NCBI GenBank assembly: GCA_031425195.1
Contig: JANPIX010000001.1
Span: 62,001 to 126,000 of the forward strand
DNA: 64,000 nucleotides
Origin: JANPIX01 sp031425195
GTDB taxonomy: Bacteria; Pseudomonadota; Alphaproteobacteria; Rhodobacterales; Rhodobacteraceae
Reading direction: 5' to 3'
The notes under the pieces were generated by a model that did no database searches, was not told the DNA's origin, and saw nothing but the letters and a program-made list of their open reading frames with translations. Both the position numbers and the translations under genes were made by a program. This document shows, piece by piece, positions 25,918-34,147 of this stretch; positions within the stretch are counted from its first letter, which is position 1, and each line of letters begins with the position of its first letter.

Positions 25918-26397
25918 ATGAAACGCACTCTACTGACAATCACACTGGCCGCTTCGCTTGCAACAGGCACAGCCATGGCACAGGACGCGACCACGGGCTC
26001 AACCGGCACATCCGGCATGTTCGGCAGCGACTGGTCCGAAACCCTGGGTTCGGCCGTGTTCAGCGATGACGGCACCACGGTCCGTCCGGCAACCGAACTG
26101 ACGACGCAGTGGCAATCGCTGTCGGAAGAAGACAAGACGATGATCCAGCGTGACTGCATGATGCACATGCAGCAGGCAGGTGGCGCGTCCGACACAACCG
26201 GCGCAGCAGCCAGCACCGATACCGCCACAACCTCCGGCACTACGGCAACCACCGACTCGACGGCGTCGACGGATACCACAGCCTCAACCGACACGACTGG
26301 CGCTGCTGCATCGACCGACAGCACGGCATCGACCACACCGATGAACGTTTCGGCTGAACAGATGGACCAGATCTGCGCGTCGATGAAAGACATGTAA
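25918..26397 (+). CDS. Secreted Thr/Ala/Ser-rich low-complexity protein
   Basis: A 159-residue protein. A signal peptide (KRTLLTITLAASLATGTAMAQ, cleavage after AMA) precedes an ordered part of ~65 residues (WSETLGSAVFSDDGTTVRPATELTTQWQSL...EDKTMIQRDCMMHMQ). A ~65-residue Thr/Ser/Ala/Asp tract with repeated ASTDTT units follows, and a short conserved-looking tail (NVSAEQMDQICASMKDM). The two Cys lie in the DCMM and ICASM segments, suggesting a disulfide that closes the low-complexity loop. GGAG lies 7 bases before the ATG. No known family recognised. The EcfG-like promoter suggests envelope stress. Confidence 0.75.
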   Translation: MKRTLLTITLAASLATGTAMAQDATTGSTGTSGMFGSDWSETLGSAVFSDDGTTVRPATELTTQWQSLSEEDKTMIQRDCMMHMQQAGGASDTTGAAASTDTATTSGTTATTDSTASTDTTASTDTTGAAASTDSTASTTPMNVSAEQMDQICASMKDM

Positions 26398-26404
26398 TGA
26401 CGGG

Positions 26405-26485
26405 GGAAGGTGCGGCCTGACGCGCCTTCCACGTCATCACATCCCGCGGCGGCTGTCCCTTCTCCTTTGGGGATTGCCGCCGCGG
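26405..26485. terminator. Two inverted repeats at a convergent junction
   Basis: GGAAGGTGCG/CGCGCCTTCC (26405-26414 and 26421-26430, one G-U pair) and CCGCGGCGGC/GCCGCCGCGG (26444-26453 and 26476-26485) lie in the 101-base gap between convergent genes. The first is a plausible bidirectional terminator stem; neither has a clear T tract. Confidence 0.5.
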
Positions 26486-26498
26486 CGTCGCCACCGCA

Positions 26499-26981
26499 TC
26501 ACGCCCGGCGCTTGCGCACCAGCCAGATGCCCACCCCCAACATCACGGCCCCCCAGACCAGAAACCCTATGTCCCAGACCAGCCATTGATCCGCAGGCAC
26601 CGTTTCGTTGACATGGTGAATGCCCAGAAGGTGATGGTTGATCACACCTTCCACCACATTGAACCCCCCGAACCCGATCAGAAGACTGCCCGCCAGACTG
26701 CGCACCTCCCACGGCAGATGCGTCTGCCGCGCGCTGCGCCACATCAACGCGATGCCCAGCACGACGAACACATACGTCCCAAGGTGGAAAACTCCGTCGG
26801 CAAAAACGTTGATCCGCAGGTTTTCAACTGTATCGGGCGGATACCCCGCATCGCTGACCAGATGGTGCCATTGCAACACCTGATGCAGCACGATCCCGTC
26901 GAAAAACCCGCCCAGCCCCGCCCCCAGAAGAACCCCCGCCCCGATGGGAAAGCCACGCTTTTCGCCCGCATGCCTTTGCAT
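26499..26981 (-). CDS. DUF2243 integral membrane protein
   Basis: A 160-residue membrane protein with four hydrophobic segments, starting at IGAGVLLGAGLGGFFDGIVLH. The family pattern FFDGIVLHQVLQWHH, then FADGVFHLGTYVFVV, GGFNVVEGVINHHLLGIHHV and WDIGFLVWGAVML is rich in conserved histidines, suggesting metal or heme binding; function unknown. ATG 26981 is preferred (GGAGAGG 5 bases upstream) over GTG 27005. It is divergent from Mn catalase, and the same near-palindromic EcfG-type site could drive it. Confidence 0.85.
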   Translation of the reverse strand: MQRHAGEKRGFPIGAGVLLGAGLGGFFDGIVLHQVLQWHHLVSDAGYPPDTVENLRINVFADGVFHLGTYVFVVLGIALMWRSARQTHLPWEVRSLAGSLLIGFGGFNVVEGVINHHLLGIHHVNETVPADQWLVWDIGFLVWGAVMLGVGIWLVRKRRA

Positions 26982-27039
26982 CTCTGCCTCTCCGTTATCA
27001 GCCACCTGCCATCGGCAAGGCAGGCTTTGCCTCTACGCA

Positions 27040-27066
27040 GGAACAAAACCCGGCGCTGCTGGTTCC
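27040..27066. promoter_or_regulatory. Face-to-face EcfG-type promoter between DUF2243 and Mn catalase
   Basis: Plus strand: GGAAC (27040-27044), N16, GGTT (27061-27064). Minus strand: GGAAC (27066-27062), N16, TGTT (27045-27042). The two overlap almost completely, because the site reads GGAACA...GGTTCC. Leaders would be ~64 bases to Mn catalase and ~54 bases to DUF2243. Both -10 elements deviate from CGTT at the first base. Confidence 0.6.
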
Positions 27067-27134
27067 ACCGAAGCCCGACACGGTCCCATCCCGTGACCGA
27101 AGTGCAGGCCCATCTCCTTTGAAAGGATTGCGCA

Positions 27135-28061
27135 ATGTTTATGCGAGTCGACCGTCTGATCACGGAACTCCCCCCACCAAAGGCACAGAACCCCAATGCC
27201 GGCGCAGCCCTTCAGGAATTGCTCGGCGGCAAATATGGCGAGATGTCCACCTTGGGCAATTACATGTTTCAAAGCTTCAACTTCCGCAGCAAATCCAAAC
27301 TCCGCCCGTTCTACAGTCTGGTGGCGTCAATCACCGCCGAAGAATTGGCCCACGTCGAACTGGTGGCCAACGGTGTGGCCATGCTCAACAACGGCCCGGA
27401 CATCCCGGGCGGTGACGAAACCGGCCCCGCCGACATTTCGATGACCCCGTTCGAGGCGATGCAGGACATTCGCCTTGCCTCGTCCTTCTATGCGAACGGC
27501 GGCGGTGCTATGCCGGTCAATTCCGACGCCGTGTCGTGGAACGCCGGGTTCGTGACGACCACCGGCAACGTGATCTTTGACCTGTTGCACAACTTTCACC
27601 TCGAATGTGGCGCGCGTCTGCACAAGCTGCGGGTCTACGAAACCCTCAGCGATCCGACAGGCCGCGAAGTCTGCGGCTATCTTCTGGTGCGCGGTTCGGT
27701 CCACGCCCATGCCTATGCGCTCGCCCTCAAGAAACTGACGGGTGTAGCCATCGAACAGATGCTGCCGGTTCCCAACATCCCGCTTGGCAACATCCCGGAA
27801 TGTCAGAAATACCTCGACGAAGGCTCGCACCGCCGTCTGTATACGTGGAGCGAATCTGACTATCAGGAAATGTCGGGCATCTGGGAAAACGGCGAAGTGG
27901 CCCTTCCCGACGATCCGCCGGGCGAACTGGAGGTTGTCGAAGGCATGCCCGAAGGCGGCAAGATCCATCAGCTTGTCGGCGTTCCTTCCGCCTTCACGCC
28001 CGACTATGCGCCCGAAGAAATGTTTGAAATCGCGTCCCTGCTCTACAAGGCTTCGCGCTGA
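27135..28061 (+). CDS. Manganese-containing (non-heme) catalase
   Basis: A 308-residue ferritin-like catalase. Dimanganese ligands are visible as Glu in LQELLGGKYGEMSTL, Glu and His in TAEELAHVELV, Glu in LLHNFHLECGARLHKL and His in RGSVHAHAYAL. FNFRSKSKLRPFY and PIPLGNIPECQ-like segments match the family. It removes hydrogen peroxide without heme. AAAGGA precedes the ATG. First gene of a tight operon with an NDH-2-like oxidoreductase and a DUF72 protein, behind an EcfG-type promoter. Confidence 0.95.
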   Translation: MFMRVDRLITELPPPKAQNPNAGAALQELLGGKYGEMSTLGNYMFQSFNFRSKSKLRPFYSLVASITAEELAHVELVANGVAMLNNGPDIPGGDETGPADISMTPFEAMQDIRLASSFYANGGGAMPVNSDAVSWNAGFVTTTGNVIFDLLHNFHLECGARLHKLRVYETLSDPTGREVCGYLLVRGSVHAHAYALALKKLTGVAIEQMLPVPNIPLGNIPECQKYLDEGSHRRLYTWSESDYQEMSGIWENGEVALPDDPPGELEVVEGMPEGGKIHQLVGVPSAFTPDYAPEEMFEIASLLYKASR

Positions 28062-28063
28062 TC

Positions 28064-29353
28064 GTGGCCGCCGAAACCCAGCACCACATCGTCGTCATCG
28101 GTGCGGGCTTCGGCGGCCTGCAATGTGTGCGGGACCTGAAAGGGTCCGGGGCCCGCATCACATTGATCGACCAGCGCAATCATCACCTGTTTCAGCCGCT
28201 TCTGTATCAGGTGGCGACAACGCTGCTTTCCACCTCTGAAATAGCCTGGCCCATCCGTGCCCTCATGGCACCCCGGCCCGAAGTGACAACGCTTCTGGCA
28301 AGGGTTCAGGGCGTGGATACAACGGGCAGGGTCGTCTCGCTCGACGGGGGCGCGACCGTCCGTTATGACACGCTCGTCCTCGCGACAGGCGCACGCCATG
28401 CCTATTTCGGCCATGATGAATGGGAAGCCTTTGCCCCCGGCCTGAAAACCCTGGAAGATGCGACCACGATCCGACGCCGCCTTCTGCTCGCCTTTGAACG
28501 TGCCGAACGCGAACCCGATCCAGACCGCCGCCGCGCCCTGCTGACCTTCGGCATCATCGGCGGCGGCCCCACCGGGGTGGAACTGGCGGGCATCATCGCC
28601 GAACTGGCCAAGGTGTCGCTTTGGCCCAGCTTTCGCAACATAGACACCCGCCAATCCCGCATCCTGCTGATCGAGGCAGGGCCGCGTGTCCTGTCGGCCT
28701 TCCCCGAAGATCTGTCTGCCTATGCAGCCGCCGCTCTGGCCCAGCGCGGCGTCGAACTGCATCTGGGCGCGCCAGTCACCAACTGCACCGAACAGGGGCT
28801 GACAGTCGGTGATACCTTCATCCCCTGCCGAACGGCCATCTGGGCGGCCGGTGTGGCAGCCTCGCCCGCCGCCCAGTGGCTTGGCCTGAAGGGGGATCGC
28901 GCGGCCCGCGTGCCGGTGCGGCCGGACCTGTCGGTTGAAGGGCACCCCGGCATCTTCGTCATCGGCGATACTGCCGCCGTCACGATGCCAGACGGCAACC
29001 CGGTTCCCTCCATCGCCCCCGCCGCCAAGCAACAGGGTGCCTATGTCGGAACCCTGATCCGAAAACGGCTGCTGGGTCAGCCTGCACCGGCCCCCTTCCG
29101 CTATCGCCACCGGGGCAATTACGCTACCATAGGCAACGGCGCGGGCGTGGTGCACGTCGGGCGGCTTCGCCTGCGCGGTCGGCTGGCGTGGTGGGTCTGG
29201 GGCATCGCCCACATCTTCTTTCTGATCGGCACCCGAAGCCGGGTCACTGTGGCATGGAACTGGCTCTGGATCTATCTCCTGGGCCAGCACACCGCCCGGC
29301 TGATCACCCAAGGCTCACCAACTGACGACATCTCGGCTACCGGGTCGCGCTGA
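28064..29353 (+). CDS. NDH-2-like FAD-dependent NADH dehydrogenase
   Basis: A 429-residue flavoprotein. FAD motif HIVVIGAGFGGLQCVRDL, NADH motif FGIIGGGPTGVELAGIIAEL, and FAD-contact motif IFVIGDTAAV. The C-terminal hydrophobic amphipathic stretch (WWVWGIAHIFFLIGTRSRV ... WIYLL) is the membrane-anchoring region of type II NADH:quinone dehydrogenases. The start is GTG, two bases after the catalase stop. Pairing with catalase suggests electron disposal during oxidative stress (inference). Confidence 0.88.
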   Translation: MAAETQHHIVVIGAGFGGLQCVRDLKGSGARITLIDQRNHHLFQPLLYQVATTLLSTSEIAWPIRALMAPRPEVTTLLARVQGVDTTGRVVSLDGGATVRYDTLVLATGARHAYFGHDEWEAFAPGLKTLEDATTIRRRLLLAFERAEREPDPDRRRALLTFGIIGGGPTGVELAGIIAELAKVSLWPSFRNIDTRQSRILLIEAGPRVLSAFPEDLSAYAAAALAQRGVELHLGAPVTNCTEQGLTVGDTFIPCRTAIWAAGVAASPAAQWLGLKGDRAARVPVRPDLSVEGHPGIFVIGDTAAVTMPDGNPVPSIAPAAKQQGAYVGTLIRKRLLGQPAPAPFRYRHRGNYATIGNGAGVVHVGRLRLRGRLAWWVWGIAHIFFLIGTRSRVTVAWNWLWIYLLGQHTARLITQGSPTDDISATGSR

Positions 29354-30105
29354 TGACCAACCCACATCCCCCTACAATAGGCACCGCCGGGTGGAGCATA
29401 CCTGCCCCGTGCCGCACCGCATTTGCCGACATCGGCACACATCTGCAAAACTATTCATCCGTCTTTCATGGCGTGGAAATCAACTCGTCCTTCCACCGCT
29501 CTCACCGCCATTCGACCTATCAGAAATGGGCGGATGCAGTGCCGCCCACGTTCCGCTTTGCGGTAAAGTTGCCCAAGCAGATCACCCATGTTCGCAAGCT
29601 GACAGACACTGACGATCTGCTGGATACGTTTCTGGCCGAATGTGCCGGACTGGGGGGCAGACTTGGGCCGCTTCTGGTGCAACTGCCACCCGGGCTGCCC
29701 TTTGACCCAGTGACAGCCACACCTTTCCTGCGACACCTGCGCGACCGCGTTTCAGGTGCCGTTGCAGTCGAACCGCGAAACCCCACCTGGTTCACCGCAA
29801 ACGTGGATGATCTGTTCACCACCCAACAAATCGCAAGGGTCGCCGCCGACCCCGCGCCGGTTCCCCAGGCAGGCGTGCCTGCTGGCTGGCCGGGATTGAC
29901 CTACCTTCGACTGCACGGTTCGCCCCGGATCTATCATTCCAGTTACAGCCCCCAGTTCATCGACGCCGCGCTCAAAACCCTGTCGCAAAGTGTGGCGCAA
30001 GGCAGCGACTGCTGGTGCGTCTTCGACAACACCGCTTCGGGTGCGGCCACCGCCAACGCGCTGACCGCGAAACTGGCGCTGGACAGGCGCGCCGAACCAA
30101 CCTGA
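29353..30105 (+). CDS. DUF72 family protein
   Basis: A 250-residue TIM-barrel-like DUF72 protein. GTAGWSIP near the N-terminus, VEINSSFHRSHRHSTYQKWADAVPPTFRFAVKLPK, LGPLLVQLPPGLPFD and YLRLHGSPRIYHSSY are the family hallmarks. Biochemical function unknown (YecE family). Its start overlaps the upstream stop (TGATG), so it belongs to the Mn catalase operon. Confidence 0.9.
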   Translation: MTNPHPPTIGTAGWSIPAPCRTAFADIGTHLQNYSSVFHGVEINSSFHRSHRHSTYQKWADAVPPTFRFAVKLPKQITHVRKLTDTDDLLDTFLAECAGLGGRLGPLLVQLPPGLPFDPVTATPFLRHLRDRVSGAVAVEPRNPTWFTANVDDLFTTQQIARVAADPAPVPQAGVPAGWPGLTYLRLHGSPRIYHSSYSPQFIDAALKTLSQSVAQGSDCWCVFDNTASGAATANALTAKLALDRRAEPT

Positions 30106-30267
30106 TCCCGTCACCCGTCCTGCGGAAATTCCCGGTGATCTGCAACAGCACCGTCCGACTTGCCGTACATACGCACCGAATACAGATTGCATACACTTTG
30201 AATACGCCGCGCAGACACCCGTTTCCTGCCATCGGCGTAAAGTGGCAGGTGTGACTTCCCGGCGGCC

Positions 30268-30292
30268 GGAACCGGGGTCCGGAACACGCGTT
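30268..30292 (+). promoter_or_regulatory. EcfG promoter of the 46-residue membrane peptide
   Basis: GGAAC (30268-30272), exactly 16 bases, CGTT (30289-30292): a full consensus match. Expected start near 30299, giving a ~33-base leader with AAAGGAAAG before ATG 30332. Confidence 0.75.
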
Positions 30293-30331
30293 GCCAAAAA
30301 GCAATGCCTTCCAAACCGAAAGGAAAGAACC

Positions 30332-30472
30332 ATGAGCGATACCTTCTACGGCGTGACGATCATCTTGCTTGTGCTGCTAGCGATTTCGATGATCGGCCTG
30401 TTCCGGTCAAACGCCAATGTCGACAAGCAACTTGGACGGGAATGGGACGACGAAAACAACCGTTACCGTTAA
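30332..30472 (+). CDS. 46-residue single-span membrane peptide
   Basis: MSDTFYG, then one membrane helix (VTIILLVLLAISMIGLF, residues ~8-25), then a charged tail (RSNANVDKQLGREWDDENNRYR). AAAGGAAAG sits 6-14 bases before the ATG and an exact EcfG promoter lies just upstream. The family is not recognised. Short stress-induced membrane peptides of this layout are often regulators of larger envelope complexes, but nothing here identifies a partner. Confidence 0.75.
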   Translation: MSDTFYGVTIILLVLLAISMIGLFRSNANVDKQLGREWDDENNRYR

Positions 30473-30511
30473 GCTGATCGGCCAACCTGTTTACCATGGA
30501 ACAGAACCTGA

Positions 30512-30548
30512 ACTGTTGGGCGTAGCGTTCTTCCGTACGCCCAACAGT
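30512..30548. terminator. 13-bp perfect inverted repeat between the small peptide and gbcA
   Basis: Arms 30512-30524 (ACTGTTGGGCGTA) and 30536-30548 are perfect complements around an 11-base loop. No T tract follows, so it is either a terminator of the short stress gene or an operator/RNA hairpin for gbcA, whose ATG is 166 bases on. The rest of the 30473-30713 gap shows no gene. Confidence 0.55.
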
Positions 30549-30713
30549 CGAAACCGCACAGACCCTGTTGCGGCGGTACCACAAAACCCTTCCACTCCCT
30601 TGCCGAATGTCCGGTTGCAGACAAAATCTGTCGCAATCGGAAAAGGGTGTCCGTTGCTGAACGTTAGCCTTTCAAGGGCAAGCGCAGTCCTGCGCGATCC
30701 CCAAAGGTGCCCT

Positions 30714-31952
30714 ATGCCCGATCAGATTGACATGCGCCGCCGCCTGCAACGCCGCGTCCCGATGCATGCGATGGAGAGGGAGATTTACGTCGGTGCCGAC
30801 AGCTATGAACAGGATCTGGCAAACATCTTCTACCGCGAATGGCTGTTTGCCGGGCCGACCTGCGATATCCAAAAGACAGGCAATTACATCACCTTGCAGA
30901 TCGGGGCCTATCCCGTGGTTGTCGTGCGCGGGGCCGATGGCATGGTGCGCGCGTTCCACAATGTGTGCCGCCACCGCGGCCAACGGCTTTGCACGCAAGA
31001 CACCGGCTCGACGGCCAAACTCGTCTGCCCCTATCATCAGTGGACCTATGATCTGGATGGAAAACTGATCTGGGCCCGCGATATGGGCGATGATTTCGAC
31101 CCGTCGAAATGGGGGCTGAAAAAGGTTCACTGTCTTGATCTTGGCGGCATGATCTTTGTCTGCCTTGCCGCCGTCCCGCCCCCCATCGCCGAACTGGCAA
31201 AGGCGGCAATGCCCTTTCTTGCGCCGTCAGGCCTTGGCCAGTCCAAAGTCGCATTCCGGTCGACCATCGTGGAAAAGGGGAACTGGAAACTCGTGTTGGA
31301 AAACAACCGCGAATGTTACCATTGCGGTGGCGCACACCCGGCCCTTTGCCGTACGTTCTCTGACAATCCCACGATCGCCGCCATGTCCGGCCCCGACGCC
31401 GCCAGTCCCGAAATCCTTGCCCACTGGGCGCGGTGCGAAGCGGCGGGCTTGCCCTCACGCTTTACCCATGACGTAGCGATGCAGTGGCGGTTTGCCCGCG
31501 TCCCCCTGCTCGACAACGCCGAAAGCTATACCATGAACACCAAGGCCGCCGTCGCGCGCCGGATGGGCACCATGCCCTTCAATGATGCGGGAAGCCTGCT
31601 GTTCTACCACTATCCCAACACCTGGAATCACTTTCTGGGCGACAGTGCGACCCTATTCCGCGTGCTGCCGATCAGCCCGACGGAAACGGAGGTCACGACG
31701 ACGTGGCTTGTCCACAAGGATGCGGTGGAGGGGGTGGATTACGACCTGACCAATCTGACCGAAGTCTGGCTGACCACGAACAACGAAGACCGTCAGGTGG
31801 TGGAGGAAAACCAGAAAGGCATCCTGTCGCCCGCCTATGAACCCGGCCCCTATTCACCCGTGCATGAACAGGGCGTCATTCAGTTTGTCGACTGGTATTG
31901 CACACTCATGACAGACCGCCTGACGCCCCCCGCCATCGCGGCGGCGGAATAG
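30714..31952 (+). CDS. gbcA: Glycine betaine monooxygenase, Rieske oxygenase subunit
   Basis: A 412-residue ring-hydroxylating-type oxygenase alpha subunit. Rieske cluster ligands are in NVCRHRGQRLC and CPYHQWTYDLDG. The mononuclear iron site is in ENNRECYHCGGAHPALC (Glu and two His), with a late Asp/Glu helix. Length and sequence pattern match GbcA, which demethylates glycine betaine to dimethylglycine and formaldehyde, rather than aromatic dioxygenases. ATG 30714 has AAAGGTG upstream; the longer frame to 30417 overlaps the small peptide gene and is not used. The reductase gene follows after 2 bases. Confidence 0.86.
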   Translation: MPDQIDMRRRLQRRVPMHAMEREIYVGADSYEQDLANIFYREWLFAGPTCDIQKTGNYITLQIGAYPVVVVRGADGMVRAFHNVCRHRGQRLCTQDTGSTAKLVCPYHQWTYDLDGKLIWARDMGDDFDPSKWGLKKVHCLDLGGMIFVCLAAVPPPIAELAKAAMPFLAPSGLGQSKVAFRSTIVEKGNWKLVLENNRECYHCGGAHPALCRTFSDNPTIAAMSGPDAASPEILAHWARCEAAGLPSRFTHDVAMQWRFARVPLLDNAESYTMNTKAAVARRMGTMPFNDAGSLLFYHYPNTWNHFLGDSATLFRVLPISPTETEVTTTWLVHKDAVEGVDYDLTNLTEVWLTTNNEDRQVVEENQKGILSPAYEPGPYSPVHEQGVIQFVDWYCTLMTDRLTPPAIAAAE

Positions 31953-31954
31953 CG

Positions 31955-33028
31955 ATGAGAAGCCAGAGGCTTAGTGCCAACGCACCCTGGACGGACGATG
32001 AACTTCTGGAATGCACGATGGTCGTGCCCGAAATGCCGTCGGTCGTGACCTTTGCATTTCGCGCGCCGTCGGGTGCATGGTTCGATTATGCGCCGGGGCA
32101 GTTTCTGACACTCGAACTGCCGCTGCCGGGCGGGGCGGTGCACCGTACCTATACCCTCTCGTCCAGCCCCTCGCGCCCCTTGTCGGTCAGCGTGACGGTC
32201 AAGGCGCAACCCGACAGCACCGCGACACGCTGGATGCTGGATCACTTGCGTCCGGGCATGCGGATCAAGGCGCGCGGTCCCGCAGGGCATTTCAGTTTTC
32301 ACCGTCACCCGGCAGCGCGTTACCTGTTCGTGTCAGCAGGGTCGGGCATCACGCCGATGATGTCGATGACGACATGGGCCTGGGACAGCGGCGACATGCC
32401 CGACATCGCCTTTATCCACGCGGCCCGAAGACCGTCCGAGATACTGTTTCGCGAACGTCTGGATACGATGGCAAACCGTGTGCCGGGCCTTCAACTTCAC
32501 TATGTGGTCAAGGAGCCCGACCCGTTCCGCGCCTGGCCCGGCTATCGCGGGCGGCTTTCGCAGATCATGCTGGGCCTGATGGTGCCCGATTATCTGGAGC
32601 GTGAAGTGTTCTGCTGCGGGCCTGCATCCTTCATGCAGGCGGTGCGCGACATGCTGATCAGCCTTGGTTTCGACATGGCGCATTACCATCAGGAAAGCTT
32701 TGCCGCGCCGGAAGAGGAAGGGCTGTCCGTGCCGACCGAAGGGGACGTTGTTCCCAATCTGCACACCATGGCCGAAGTATCCTTTGCCCTGTCCGGCGTC
32801 ACGGCCACCTGCGCGCAGACCGATACAGTGCTGGCAGTGGCGCGGGCGAGCGGGCTTAACATTCCGTCGGGATGCACGTTCGGCTTGTGTGGCACATGCA
32901 AGATCCGCAAGACGGCAGGCGAGGTGCATATGGTTCACAACGGCGGCATCACCCATGATGAGATTGCCGAAGGTTTCATCCTTGCCTGCTGTTCCCGCCC
33001 GATGGGGGCCGTGACAGTGGCGGTGTGA
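31955..33028 (+). CDS. gbcB: Glycine betaine monooxygenase, ferredoxin reductase subunit
   Basis: A 357-residue FNR-like reductase with a C-terminal ferredoxin. FAD binding in HRTYTLSSSPS, NAD binding in FVSAGSGITPMMSM and CCGPASFMQAV, and plant-type 2Fe-2S Cys in GCTFGLCGTCKI plus the later CC pair. It feeds electrons to gbcA. ATG 31955 is 2 bases after the gbcA stop. It converges with the dehydrogenase gene at 5 bases distance. Genes for dimethylglycine and sarcosine breakdown are not in the window. Confidence 0.86.
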   Translation: MRSQRLSANAPWTDDELLECTMVVPEMPSVVTFAFRAPSGAWFDYAPGQFLTLELPLPGGAVHRTYTLSSSPSRPLSVSVTVKAQPDSTATRWMLDHLRPGMRIKARGPAGHFSFHRHPAARYLFVSAGSGITPMMSMTTWAWDSGDMPDIAFIHAARRPSEILFRERLDTMANRVPGLQLHYVVKEPDPFRAWPGYRGRLSQIMLGLMVPDYLEREVFCCGPASFMQAVRDMLISLGFDMAHYHQESFAAPEEEGLSVPTEGDVVPNLHTMAEVSFALSGVTATCAQTDTVLAVARASGLNIPSGCTFGLCGTCKIRKTAGEVHMVHNGGITHDEIAEGFILACCSRPMGAVTVAV

Positions 33029-33033
33029 CGGCC

Positions 33034-34020
33034 CTACAGCATTCCCGGCACAACCTGATCCGGTGGCCGGTGGCCATCGGCAAAGGTCTTGATGTTGATG
33101 ATGACTTTTTCCCCCATCTCCACCCGCCCTTCCAGTGTGGCAGAACCCATGTGCGGCAGCAGGACCACGTTCGGAACCTCGCGCAGGCGCGGGTTCAATT
33201 CGGTGCCGCGTTCATAGACATCCAGACCCGCCCCGGCCAGTTCCCCCGCTCGCAGTCCCCTTGTCAGCGCATTTTCGTCGACCACCTCACCGCGTGAGGT
33301 GTTGACGATCACCGCCGTTGGTTTCATCAGCTTTAACCGCCGGGCGTTCATCAGGTGAAAGGTCGACGGCGTGTGGGGGCAGTTGACGGACAGCACATCA
33401 ACCCGCGCCACCATCTGATCCAGCGATTCCCAATACGTCGCCTCAAGCTCTGCCTCGATCGGGGGGCGGAGGCGTTTGCGGTTGTGGTAGTGCACCTGCA
33501 TGCCAAAGGCCCGGGCGCGGCGGGCCACGGCCTGCCCGATCCGCCCCATGCCCAGAATGCCCAGCCTGCGCCCGGCAAGCCGCCCGCCCAACAAGGCCAT
33601 CGGCGACCACCCCTGCCATTCCCCTGCCTGCATCATCGCCAGCCCTTCGGGAATGCGGCGCGTGACGGCAAGGATCAGGGCGATGGTCATGTCTGCCGTA
33701 TCATCCGTCGTAACGCCCGGCGTGTTGGACACAAGGATGCCACGCTGACGGGCGGTGGCGATGTCGATGTGATCCACCCCCGCCCCGTAATTCGCAATCA
33801 GCTTCAGGCGGTCGCCCGCCTGCCCAAGAAGCGCCGCGTCGATCACATCGGTGATGGTGGGCACCAGCACATCTGCACGCCGGACGGCGGCGGCCAGTTC
33901 CTCGCGCGTCATTTGCGTGTCGGGATCACGAAGTTCGACGTCGAACAATTCCTTCAACCGCGTTTCGACGGCTTCGGGCAGGCGTCGCGTGACTACAACA
34001 CTCAGGCGTTGATGCGGCAT
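33034..34020 (-). CDS. D-isomer-specific 2-hydroxyacid dehydrogenase (glyoxylate/hydroxypyruvate reductase type)
   Basis: A 328-residue NAD(P)-dependent dehydrogenase. NAD motif LGILGMGRIGQAVARRA, catalytic Arg in VNTSRGEVVDE, Glu in the PRLREVPNVV region and His in LLPHMGSAT. LIANYGAGVDHID is the substrate-binding loop. Length fits D-glycerate dehydrogenase (~320-330). ATG 34020 with AGGA upstream is chosen over the in-frame start at 34044. Divergent from the SH3 protein gene. Confidence 0.88.
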   Translation of the reverse strand: MPHQRLSVVVTRRLPEAVETRLKELFDVELRDPDTQMTREELAAAVRRADVLVPTITDVIDAALLGQAGDRLKLIANYGAGVDHIDIATARQRGILVSNTPGVTTDDTADMTIALILAVTRRIPEGLAMMQAGEWQGWSPMALLGGRLAGRRLGILGMGRIGQAVARRARAFGMQVHYHNRKRLRPPIEAELEATYWESLDQMVARVDVLSVNCPHTPSTFHLMNARRLKLMKPTAVIVNTSRGEVVDENALTRGLRAGELAGAGLDVYERGTELNPRLREVPNVVLLPHMGSATLEGRVEMGEKVIINIKTFADGHRPPDQVVPGML

Positions 34021-34147
34021 GGCGGTTGGTCCTGCACTTTCCAAGGGGGGTCACAACTGGCAAGGTGCAACCAAGCGGGGTGCGATTACAAGCCCCGCAT
34101 CAGGCACGGGCTGGCCCGCAGGCACTGTCGGGCAGAGGCAGGACAGA

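Noticed and set aside
30496..30530. Another GGAAC near 30498 considered as an EcfG site for gbcA
   Set aside because: At 16 or 17 bases the -10 would be GGCG or GCGT, not (C/G)GTT.
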